A DNA stretch of 64,000 nucleotides from Acidimicrobiales bacterium (lineage in GTDB: Bacteria; Actinomycetota; Acidimicrobiia; Acidimicrobiales; RAAP-2): positions 1-64,000 of the forward strand of contig JANYFR010000004.1 of the NCBI GenBank assembly GCA_025362585.1, in the 5' to 3' direction. The position numbers were made by a program, and so were the translations under genes. The notes below the pieces were generated by a model. That model worked only from the letters and a program-made list of their open reading frames with translations. It had not been told where the DNA came from and made no database searches. Of the stretch, positions 35,571 through 42,815 are shown piece after piece (position 1 is the first letter of the stretch; every line of letters starts with the position of its first letter).

Positions 35571-36821
35571 CTATCGCCAGGTGACGTGCACCGGCAGTCG
35601 TTTCGTTCCGCTAATAAAGTTCGACCGGAAGCGCTCGGCGGGACCCGCCGATTCAATGCTCGACCAGGCCTTCGCCATCTCCTCGAACATGACTCGTAGT
35701 TCGAGCCGGGCGAGGTGGGCGCCGAGGCAGAGGTGCGCACTGTGCAGACCGAAGGCCACGTGGTCGTTCGGCGTCCGCTCCGCGAGGAACTCGTTCGGAC
35801 GATCGAACTGCTCCTCGTCGAAGTTCGCTGAGACGTACCAGAGGACTACTTTGTCGCCTTTCCTCAGGGTTTGGCCGCGCAGTTCGGTCTCCTCGACGAC
35901 CGTGCGACGAAAGTGCATCGTGGTCGTCGACCATCGCAACACCTCGTCGACCAGCGTTTTGCGCTGCGCGTCGTCCATCGTCGCTAGTGCCGCGAATATC
36001 TCGGGACGCTCGATGAAGATTTGTGCGCCGGCGGTCGTCGTGTAGCGGGTCGTGTCGTTACCGGCGGCCACCATGAGTGTGAAAAAGTTCTTCAGGGTCA
36101 TGTCGTCGAGGGAGTCGCCCTCTCGGTTGGGTTCAATCAGCGCCGTCAGGACGTCGCTGGTTGGCACCATGCGCCTCTCTTCGAGGGCGATCTGGGCGTA
36201 CTCGAAGAGTTCGAGAGCGACCGGACTGCGAAACGGCAGCAGGCGGTAGTCGCTCGTGTCAGTCTGGTCAACGACGTAGTCCGTGAAGTCGGGATCGGTG
36301 TTGCCGATTAGGGCGTCACCCCGGCTCACGAGCCAGTCGAGGTCGTTGTCGGGAAGTCCGAGGAGCCGACCGAGCATCTTCATTGGCAGTTCTCGAGCAA
36401 CGTGTTGCACGAAGTCGAACTCCGTACGTGCGCCCAGGTTGGCGATGACTTCCCGCGCGAGATTTCGCACGACCTCCTCGTAGTCCGCCACGACCCGAGG
36501 GGTGAACGGGCGCGACACTAGGCGACGGAGGCGGGTGTGTTCGGGGGAGTCCATCTCCATCATCGTGCGACGGGCCTCGGTCTCCTCCGCGTCCATGTCC
36601 TCCATACGGATGCCGAATCGGCTGGAGAAGAGTTCGGCGTGACGACTGGCGAAGAGGACGTCTTCGTACTTGGTGAGGCTCCAAAAGCCTCGCCCGCCGT
36701 CGGCCTCCTCGGTCCAGGCGACCGGGCTCTCGGCGCGCATCCGGGCGAAGACTTCGTGCGGAACCCGTTCCACGTAGGTGTCGTGGGACGTGATGTCGAT
36801 GAGGTGCGAATCATTCGCCAT
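35571..36821 (-). CDS. Cytochrome P450 (CYP124/125-like heme loop)
   Basis: 416 aa soluble bacterial P450. I-helix A253-G-N-D-T-T258, K-helix E293-x-x-R296 and heme thiolate C365 in FGLHSAHLCLG are visible. The loop has seven residues between F357 and C365, as in CYP124/CYP125 (FGxxGAHxC), but serine 361 replaces their glycine. No reductase lies beside it; the ferredoxin at 58537 is a possible partner. ATG at 36821 has a GGGGGG Shine-Dalgarno; -10 TACGCT lies at 36844-36849. The 153-bp gap 35418-35570 holds nothing else. Substrate unknown. Confidence 0.93.
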   Translation of the reverse strand: MANDSHLIDITSHDTYVERVPHEVFARMRAESPVAWTEEADGGRGFWSLTKYEDVLFASRHAELFSSRFGIRMEDMDAEETEARRTMMEMDSPEHTRLRRLVSRPFTPRVVADYEEVVRNLAREVIANLGARTEFDFVQHVARELPMKMLGRLLGLPDNDLDWLVSRGDALIGNTDPDFTDYVVDQTDTSDYRLLPFRSPVALELFEYAQIALEERRMVPTSDVLTALIEPNREGDSLDDMTLKNFFTLMVAAGNDTTRYTTTAGAQIFIERPEIFAALATMDDAQRKTLVDEVLRWSTTTMHFRRTVVEETELRGQTLRKGDKVVLWYVSANFDEEQFDRPNEFLAERTPNDHVAFGLHSAHLCLGAHLARLELRVMFEEMAKAWSSIESAGPAERFRSNFISGTKRLPVHVTWR

Positions 36822-36849
36822 GGATCCCCCCTGTCGTTGGAGAGCGTAC

Positions 36850-36867
36850 TCGTTTGGCGCCAAACGA
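36850..36867. promoter_or_regulatory. 18-bp perfect palindromic operator between P450 and C26 genes
   Basis: TCGTTTGGC (36850-36858) joins GCCAAACGA (36859-36867) with no spacer. It abuts the leftward -10 TACGCT (36844-36849) and lies 31 bp upstream of the rightward -10 TACTAT (36898-36903). A dimeric repressor or activator could bind here and set both genes. Confidence 0.75.
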
Positions 36868-36909
36868 ATTGATCTGGCTTTCACTCGGTGGGCTTCCTAC
36901 TATGGAGGG

Positions 36910-37644
36910 ATGACGAAGCCACTTATTGGCATGACCGGGCGCCGCTGGCCGGTGGCGTGGCTGGACCGCAACGTCCCCAAGGCCATGCATGAGTTGCAGT
37001 TTGACCTGCATTTCTCGGACTATCCGGCCTCCGTCGCGGCCGCGGGCGGCATCCCCGTCGAACTCACTCGCGACGCCGACGTCGAAGAATTGATGGCCCG
37101 CCTGGATGGGCTGATTCTGAGCGGGGGAGCGGACGTCGAACCGGCCCGCTACGGTCACGATCCCGATGACGATCTCGGCTCCACTGAACCCGATCGAGAC
37201 GAGTGGGAGTTGGCGCTGTTGCGCGAGGCCCGCCGGATCGAAATGCCGGTCCTCGCCATCTGTCGCGGCGCGCAACTGACCAACGTCTTCTATGGCGGAA
37301 CGCTCAATCAGCACGTGGAGCTCGAAGAAGGTTCGGGCCACCCCCAGTGGGACATTGACGGGCGCGAGACGAGTCACGAGGTCCATATCGTGCCCGGTTC
37401 GCTCCTGTCGTCGCTCTATCCACAGAAGGTGGGCGTGAACTCTCTGCATCACCAGACCCTGGCGGAGCTCGGCAAGGACTTGGTAGTGTCCGCCACGGCT
37501 CCGGACGGGGTCGTCGAAGCATTGGAACTACCGGGCCACGACCTGCTCGGCGTGCAGTGGCATCCCGAGTTGTTGGAGAAGCCCGACCCCACCTTCCGCT
37601 GGCTCGTTGAACGCAGCTCTGCCTTTCTCGAGCGCAGGCTCTAA
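36910..37644 (+). CDS. Class I glutamine-amidotransferase-like gamma-glutamyl hydrolase (peptidase C26, PuuD type)
   Basis: 244 aa. Nucleophile C118 in LAICRGAQLTNVFYGG, with H218 and E220 in GVQWHPELLE, gives the Cys-His-Glu triad. LILSGGADVEPARYG and NSLHHQT are the usual C26 landmarks. PuuD removes glutamate from gamma-glutamyl-GABA; TdnT-like relatives act in aniline degradation. It would release glutamate from an intermediate made by the GS-like ligase at 34128. TACTAT 6 nt upstream and GGAGGG directly before ATG allow either leaderless or SD-led initiation. Confidence 0.9.
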   Translation: MTKPLIGMTGRRWPVAWLDRNVPKAMHELQFDLHFSDYPASVAAAGGIPVELTRDADVEELMARLDGLILSGGADVEPARYGHDPDDDLGSTEPDRDEWELALLREARRIEMPVLAICRGAQLTNVFYGGTLNQHVELEEGSGHPQWDIDGRETSHEVHIVPGSLLSSLYPQKVGVNSLHHQTLAELGKDLVVSATAPDGVVEALELPGHDLLGVQWHPELLEKPDPTFRWLVERSSAFLERRL

Positions 37645-37742
37645 TGCGCTCGATGCGGCGATCGAGGCCACCGTCGAGCTGGGCGACGAGAGGTTGGTCG
37701 ACGTTCCCGCTGGCGGTGCTCGGCACGAGGAGCAGCTGGTCC

Positions 37743-37771
37743 TTGACAAAAGTCGTTTGAGTCCGTACATT
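37743..37771 (+). promoter_or_regulatory. Strong promoter of the second APC permease
   Basis: TTGACA (37743-37748), 17-bp spacer, TACATT (37766-37771). The leader is about 40 nt, ending in CGGGGGATTCG before the ATG. The spacer contains TCGTTTG (37753-37759), the half-site of the palindrome at 36850. The rest of 37645-37818 has no supported gene. Confidence 0.75.
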
Positions 37772-37818
37772 CTTGCGATTGCCGTCGTGGCATAAAGTTC
37801 GAGCGTCCGGGGGATTCG

Positions 37819-39291
37819 ATGGCTACTGGTGACCAACTGCAGAGGCTGGGTGGCCGCAAGAAACTGACGCTGAAGGACGCGGTGGCCCAGTCAGTTGGAC
37901 TCATGGGGCCGGTCTTCTCGATCGCCTTCCTGGTGCCGCTCCTCGTGGGCCTCAATGCGTCGGGCCGCGGCGCCGGCAACGCGGCAGCCCTCTCAGTCCT
38001 GATCGCGGCCGTCGGGGTCGTCGGACTCGGTTGGATCGTCGCGGAGTACACCCGTAAGATCCAGGCTGCGGGCTCGCTTTACGACTACGTCACCGACGGT
38101 CTCGGTGGACGGGTCGGTTCGGCCGCGGGCTGGCTCTACTACACCGGAATCATTGCGCTCGGTTCGGCGATCCTGCCAATGATCGGCGGCACCATTCACG
38201 ACACGATTCTGACCGAGTTCAGCGTCGAGCCGTTTCCCCAGTTGGTGTGGGATATCCTCTTGCTCCTCCTGGTGGCGTTGGTCATGTACCTGGGCGTGGC
38301 CCTGTCGACCAGGTTGCAGTTAATCCTCGCGCTTATTTCTCTCAGCGTGGTCGCAGTCTTCTCGATCTTCGTCATCGTCCAGAGCAGTGGCGTACACCAC
38401 GTCGCTGCCGGTTTCTCGCCCAACAGCTCGCCGACGCACTGGAGTGGCGTGCTCTTCGGCGTGCTCTACGGGGTGCTCCTCTTCACCGGCTTCGAGACCT
38501 CGGCCAACCTCGGTGAAGAGACCGAACACCCTCGGCGTGACATTCCCCGAGCCGTCCTCTTCTCGGTGCTGGCAATTGGCGGCTTCTACATCGTTGCGAC
38601 GTTCGCCCAGATTTCGGGCTTCCATTTCAACCTCACGACCCTCTCGAAGAACGCCGGTGCGCCACTGTTCACGCTCGCGGGACCGAAGGCCGCCGGCGGT
38701 TACGCCACGGTGGCGATGCGCCGCATCGTCGAACTCGTCGTCATCTTTGACATGATTGCCGTGCTCGTGGGCTGCGCCGTGTCCGCGTCGCGCGGTGTCT
38801 TCGCCATGGCGCGCGACAGTCGACTGCCGCGTTCCTTTGGCAAAATATCCGCCAAAGGAACACCGACGGGAGCGAGCAACGTCGTCATGGTGGTGTACGC
38901 CGTCGTTATTGTGCTCACCGTGACGACGTCGATTTTCGCTATCAAAGGACTTCCTCACTACGTTGCGATCTTTAGCTGGTTCTCGACGTACGGCGCCTTC
39001 GCCATCGCGGTGATCTACTTGCTGATTTCGGTCGGGGCACTCGTTGGACTGAAGGATCGCGGAAAGACGGTACCGCTCTACCTGGCGAGCTCGGTCGGCT
39101 TCCTCGTCACCGCGGGGGCGATCTTTGGATCGATCTACAAGGTCACGGCGCCGACGATCTGGGCGCCGTACGCGGCGGGCGCAATCTTGTTCGTTGGCTT
39201 GATTGCGGCATTCTCAATGAAGAACACCTCGCGCGCCAGTTCCAACTTCTCGTTGCTCATCGAGTCCGAGCAGGGTCCGCTCAAGCTGTAG
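37819..39291 (+). CDS. APC-superfamily amino acid/amine permease
   Basis: 490 aa, about 12 transmembrane segments. LTLKDAVAQSVGLMGPVFSIAF is the TM1 region and GFETSANLGEETEHPRRDIPRA the TM6 loop signature. It probably imports the amine or amino acid used by the neighbouring ligase, hydrolase and oxidative genes. It differs clearly from the APC permease at 9608. Its coding sequence contains an 11-bp perfect inverted repeat (38831-38861). Confidence 0.88.
   Translation: MATGDQLQRLGGRKKLTLKDAVAQSVGLMGPVFSIAFLVPLLVGLNASGRGAGNAAALSVLIAAVGVVGLGWIVAEYTRKIQAAGSLYDYVTDGLGGRVGSAAGWLYYTGIIALGSAILPMIGGTIHDTILTEFSVEPFPQLVWDILLLLLVALVMYLGVALSTRLQLILALISLSVVAVFSIFVIVQSSGVHHVAAGFSPNSSPTHWSGVLFGVLYGVLLFTGFETSANLGEETEHPRRDIPRAVLFSVLAIGGFYIVATFAQISGFHFNLTTLSKNAGAPLFTLAGPKAAGGYATVAMRRIVELVVIFDMIAVLVGCAVSASRGVFAMARDSRLPRSFGKISAKGTPTGASNVVMVVYAVVIVLTVTTSIFAIKGLPHYVAIFSWFSTYGAFAIAVIYLLISVGALVGLKDRGKTVPLYLASSVGFLVTAGAIFGSIYKVTAPTIWAPYAAGAILFVGLIAAFSMKNTSRASSNFSLLIESEQGPLKL
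38831..38861. repeat. 11-bp perfect inverted repeat inside the permease gene
   Basis: GTTCCTTTGGC (38831-38841), a 9-nt AT-rich loop, GCCAAAGGAAC (38851-38861). It encodes part of a loop (SFGKISAKGT), so the repeat is under coding constraint too. Possibly an mRNA hairpin. Confidence 0.6.
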
Positions 39292-39335
39292 GGAGCCGAA
39301 CAGCGTTCGGCGGGTCGCCGATTAGCCTTCGGTCG

Positions 39336-39845
39336 ATGGTGCTACGACTCCGGCCCTACACCGTTGACGACGAGCAAGAAGCCGTCGCGGCGCACGAGCT
39401 CGCGCGCCTCGATCAATCGCAATTCTTGCTGGGCTGGGAGCCCTCGATGGCCTGGGTCGACTTCATCGAGAGCATCCGGACCCAGCGCCTCGGACTCGAC
39501 CTCTCCGAATACCGAGTGCGGGGCTGTCAGCTCGTCGCGGACCTCGACGGCGAACTGGTCGGCCGCGCGTCAGTCCGTTTTGAGCTCAATGAGTTCTTCG
39601 CGACGAAGGGCGGTCACATTGGCTACGTCGTACTGCCCCAGCATCGTCGTCGGGGCTTCGCCACCGAGATTCTTCGTCAAGCGCTCGTGATTGCTCGCGA
39701 TCACGGCGTCGCACCCGCGCTGCTGATTTGCGACGACGACAACCTGGGATCGGCGACAGCAATTGAGCGCTGCGGCGGAGTCCTGGAGGCAGTCGAAATG
39801 CCCACCGACGGGGACCGTCTGATTCGTCGGTACTGGATAGCTTGA
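39336..39845 (+). CDS. GNAT-family N-acetyltransferase
   Basis: 169 aa. The acetyl-CoA loop is in GYVVLPQHRRRGFATEILRQAL (V-x-x-x-x-R-x-x-G-x-A), with a C-terminal SATAIERCGGVLEAVE strand typical of GNAT proteins that use small-molecule amines. TAGCCT 7 nt before the ATG marks a leaderless start. Substrate unknown. Confidence 0.85.
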   Translation: MVLRLRPYTVDDEQEAVAAHELARLDQSQFLLGWEPSMAWVDFIESIRTQRLGLDLSEYRVRGCQLVADLDGELVGRASVRFELNEFFATKGGHIGYVVLPQHRRRGFATEILRQALVIARDHGVAPALLICDDDNLGSATAIERCGGVLEAVEMPTDGDRLIRRYWIA

Positions 39846-39886
39846 GCGATCATCTCGAGCCCGACGAACCGGGCGCTCTGGCGCTC

Positions 39887-40447
39887 TCACTTCTGGGTCG
39901 TCACGTAGATCACCGCGGTGGGGGAGTGCGTGTTGTTGGTCGCGAAGGACGTGACGGTGATGACGTAGTTCGTGTGGCGAAGCAATCCGGTGAAACTCCC
40001 CGAGGTGGTGCTGAGGAGTCTGCCGCGATGTTGGGGGCCACCGCTGGAAGTCTCCACCGCTTGCAAGGCGAAGAAGCTCAGTCCGTTGCTGTACGTGTCG
40101 CTCGAGGTCCACGCGACGTAAATCGCGTGCGACGTGACGAGCGTCGTTCGCAAGTTTCGGACCTGCGTAGGCGCTCGCTTCATGGTGGGGGAGAGCTGGA
40201 GGACGGCGATAAGAACCGCCACGACCGCGAGGACGCCGAGAATCGTGATCCTTCGCGGAGCCCGGCTCTTCACGATCTCTTCCATTGCGGCCCGGTTGAA
40301 GGGCATGCCGCCGATCGTGAGCGGCGCCTCGGCGTTCTGACGAGGGATCTGGCGCGTCGCGGAGAAGTCGACGCCGCAGCGCGCACAGCGCACTGATCCC
40401 TTGACGTTCTCCTCAAAACAGTCGGGACAGACGACGATCGAGCTCAC
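39887..40447 (-). CDS. Zinc-ribbon, single-TM protein with fibronectin-III-like domain
   Basis: 186 aa. N-terminal CPDCFEENVKGSVRCARCG zinc ribbon (cytoplasmic), one transmembrane helix (ITILGVLAVVAVLIAVLQL), and an outer beta domain ending YVITVTSFATNNTHSPTAVIYVT, like a fibronectin type III strand set. The GTG start at 40447 is tentative because no clear promoter or RBS is seen. Function unknown; such proteins often sense or scaffold at the membrane. Confidence 0.6.
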   Translation of the reverse strand: MSSIVVCPDCFEENVKGSVRCARCGVDFSATRQIPRQNAEAPLTIGGMPFNRAAMEEIVKSRAPRRITILGVLAVVAVLIAVLQLSPTMKRAPTQVRNLRTTLVTSHAIYVAWTSSDTYSNGLSFFALQAVETSSGGPQHRGRLLSTTSGSFTGLLRHTNYVITVTSFATNNTHSPTAVIYVTTQK

Positions 40448-40508
40448 GGGCCGCAGTCTCTCACTCTCGCCGAGCGATGTTTCGCCGTCGACACGTCGCC
40501 GCGTGCGG

Positions 40509-40868
40509 CTAATGGGCGACTGTGGTCCCAACGACGAACGCACCGGCGCAGAGCAGTGGGGTAGAGAGAATCAGAGCGAGTGAGGAGCGCCAGTGGTGTT
40601 CTCGCTGAAGGACGGCCGGTATCGCGAAGGCGGAAGAGAACGTCGTCAGTCCCCCACAGAATCCCGTGAGGATCACTGACTGCAGTTGCCTGTCGGCGAA
40701 GGTCGTCAACGAGTACAGGGAGATTCCGGCGATGAAGGTGCCCACGACGTTCGCCGCGACCGTCGCCCAGGGTCGGAGCGTCGGATCATGACGTCGCACG
40801 AGGTACTCGGCAAGGAAGCGGACGACGCAGCCAAGCGCTCCGGCGACGGTGACCAGGAGCAGCGTCAC
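40509..40868 (-). CDS. crcB: CrcB/Fluc fluoride channel subunit 2
   Basis: 119 aa, four TM helices. The GALGCVVRFLAEYL start, NVVGTF pore asparagine, and GGLTTFSSAFAI with the phenylalanine/threonine/serine fluoride track are conserved. GTG overlaps the stop of the partner gene by 4 nt. Fluc channels are dual-topology dimers; two adjacent genes imply a heterodimer. They export fluoride. Confidence 0.88.
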   Translation of the reverse strand: MTLLLVTVAGALGCVVRFLAEYLVRRHDPTLRPWATVAANVVGTFIAGISLYSLTTFADRQLQSVILTGFCGGLTTFSSAFAIPAVLQREHHWRSSLALILSTPLLCAGAFVVGTTVAH

Positions 40869-41320
40869 CGCGCAAACCTCAGTAGTCCGAGCCACGCCGC
40901 AAAAACGCCGCTGAGGATGGCCCCTGCGGCGACGCTGAGGCATCCGGCAATGGAATAGTGCCACAGGACGGATAAATCGACAAAGAGGCCCGAATAGGAC
41001 GTTAGGCCACCAAAGAACCCGGTGATCAGCAGGAGTCGAATCGGATCATTCGGATCGTGGCCCCGCAAGCGCCCACGCAGTAATCGCGTCGCGACGAACA
41101 CGCCGACGAAATTGATGGTGAGCAGGACCCACGGGACGTAGTAGATCCAACTTTTCTGAAGTTGCAGGGGTGCGTAACCGGTCCAGCCCGTGAACTGCCG
41201 CTGGTGGTCGTCGATCTTCGACAGAAGATCGCGTAACAACGTGCCGAACGCGCCACCCGACGCCACCATGATCAGCGCAAGCACAAACTGTCGCGGACTG
41301 AGCGAGGTGTTAGGGCGCAT
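40865..41320 (-). CDS. crcB: CrcB/Fluc fluoride channel subunit 1
   Basis: 151 aa, slightly longer than partner because of an insert between TM1 and TM2 (DDHQRQFTGWTGYAPLQLQK). GGAFGTLLRDLL, NFVGVF and GGLTSYSGLFVD are the family motifs; tyrosine occupies the place of the first track phenylalanine. TATGTT lies 10 nt before the ATG. I see no crcB-type fluoride riboswitch in 41321-41460. Start may instead be 15 nt upstream. Confidence 0.86.
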   Translation of the reverse strand: MRPNTSLSPRQFVLALIMVASGGAFGTLLRDLLSKIDDHQRQFTGWTGYAPLQLQKSWIYYVPWVLLTINFVGVFVATRLLRGRLRGHDPNDPIRLLLITGFFGGLTSYSGLFVDLSVLWHYSIAGCLSVAAGAILSGVFAAWLGLLRFAR

Positions 41321-41475
41321 GGGTACTCTGAACATACTGGAGGCCCTAATGTCCAGAGAGCGGAGGGAGGGGCCGAATTGGGCCGTGCAACCTTCGGATT
41401 CGGAGATTTCGCGTTAACTTTACATAACGTACATTATCGGCGAATTGTTGTGGAATTGCTGTTATGATTGGAATC

Positions 41476-41871
41476 ATGCGTCGGCTACTCTGTGCTGCAG
41501 TTTTTGTGGCCTCCACTCTTGGAGTCATGGCACTGCCGGCCGCGGCCGATCCAATTCCCAATCGAGTCTCGTTGTCGTTCGACTACAGCGACAATGACAT
41601 AGCGGCGTCGGTCAGCAAGGGATCGTTCAACATCATCGTGAACGTGCTGCCCGAACACGCCACGGGCCTGATTCGAATGGTGGCAGTCGCGCCCGCGGGC
41701 GCCAACGTGAACAATCTGGTCTGCTCCTTCCAGTGGATCTCCAAGAGCCAGTCGGAGTGTTCCTTCGATTTCACGGCGACCGGGGTGTGGGGGGTACACG
41801 CCCAGTACCAGGTAGTGCCAAAGACTGACGTCGTTTCCTCGGCGGTCACGAATCTGCGCGTCGGCGACTAG
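41476..41871 (+). CDS. Small secreted protein
   Basis: 131 aa with a clear Sec signal peptide (MRRLLCAAVFVASTLGVMALPAAA, cut after AAA-D). The mature part is a beta-rich domain with two cysteines (LVCSFQW, SECSFDF) that may pair. The start ATG at 41476 lies 7 nt after TATGAT, the best -10 in the window; an upstream in-frame ATG at 41464 overlaps that -10. I do not recognise the family. Confidence 0.7.
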   Translation: MRRLLCAAVFVASTLGVMALPAAADPIPNRVSLSFDYSDNDIAASVSKGSFNIIVNVLPEHATGLIRMVAVAPAGANVNNLVCSFQWISKSQSECSFDFTATGVWGVHAQYQVVPKTDVVSSAVTNLRVGD

Positions 41872-42047
41872 GTCTTCGGCCTCCGAGCCGCAATAGTTCA
41901 CGTCAACTGGGTTGACCGTTGCAGAGTTGCGCTCACGATGAGGCTCGACGAGATTGCCGCTCGACCGGTGACGGAACGCCGCTTAGTTGTGTGCCACGTG
42001 CGAGCGTCCCATCCCTTCCGGACTCGTACTGTCCTACACTTCGACGA

Positions 42048-42815
42048 ATGAACTCTCTCTTTGACGTACAGGGCAAGGTGGTGTTGGTGACCGGCGGTAG
42101 TCGCGGCATTGGCGAGATGATCGCGCGCGGATTCATCGATGCCGGCGCGAAGGTCTACATCTCGTCTCGTAAGGCCGAGGTCGGCGAGTCGCTCGCGCAG
42201 GAACTCTCTGCGATGGGATCGTGCACGTCACTGCCGGCGGACCTGTCCAAGGAGTCCGAGTGCCAACGCCTCGCGAGCGAGCTCACGGCGCGAGAAGCTC
42301 ATCTCGACGTACTCGTCAACAACGCGGGCGCGACCTGGGGCGCCTCGATGGCCGACTACGACGAGGCGGCGTGGGAGCGGGTTCTGGCGCTCAACGTGAA
42401 GGGCGTGTTCCACATGACCAAGTTCCTGCGACCCCTGCTAGAGGCCCAGGCCACCGCCGCGCTGCCGTCGCGGGTCATCAACATTGGCTCTATTGACGGC
42501 ATACACGTTCCGTCGATGGAGACCTTCGCCTACTCGGCGTCGAAGGCAGCGGTGCACCAATTGACTCGTCACCTCGCCAAGCAGCTGGCGCCGAAGGTGA
42601 CCGTGAACGCCATCGCCCCTGGCCCCTTCGAGTCCAAGATGATGCACTCGACGCTCGAGGCCTTCGGCGACGATATTGCCAGGGCGGCACCGATGAAGCG
42701 AATCGGCCAACCCTCCGACATGGCCGGAGCGGCGATTTTCCTGGCGTCACCGGCAGCGAGTTACATCACCGGCGTGGTGCTACCGGTCGACGGGGGTATC
42801 GCGACGTTGGCCTAA
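42048..42815 (+). CDS. Short-chain dehydrogenase/reductase
   Basis: 255 aa classical SDR. VTGGSRGIGEMIARGF binds NAD(P), NNAG is in LDVLVNNAGATW, and catalytic S/Y/K are in NIGSIDG and FAYSASKAAVHQ. PVDGGIATLA at the end is typical of 3-oxoacyl-ACP-reductase-like and RhlG-like enzymes. TACACT 7 nt before the ATG marks the start. Stop overlaps the convergent protease gene by 4 nt. Substrate not known. Confidence 0.9.
   Translation: MNSLFDVQGKVVLVTGGSRGIGEMIARGFIDAGAKVYISSRKAEVGESLAQELSAMGSCTSLPADLSKESECQRLASELTAREAHLDVLVNNAGATWGASMADYDEAAWERVLALNVKGVFHMTKFLRPLLEAQATAALPSRVINIGSIDGIHVPSMETFAYSASKAAVHQLTRHLAKQLAPKVTVNAIAPGPFESKMMHSTLEAFGDDIARAAPMKRIGQPSDMAGAAIFLASPAASYITGVVLPVDGGIATLA

Noticed and set aside
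35704-35760. Extra residue in the P450 heme loop as a novelty
   Set aside because: CYP124/CYP125-type enzymes have the same seven-residue spacing, so the length is normal for that group; only Ser for Gly is unusual.
37607-37795. Possible 62-aa gene between the C26 and permease genes
   Set aside because: It starts inside the C26 gene, has no RBS, and overlaps a strong promoter (37743-37771).
41321-41475. Fluoride riboswitch upstream of the crcB pair
   Set aside because: No match to the conserved crcB-motif core by eye.
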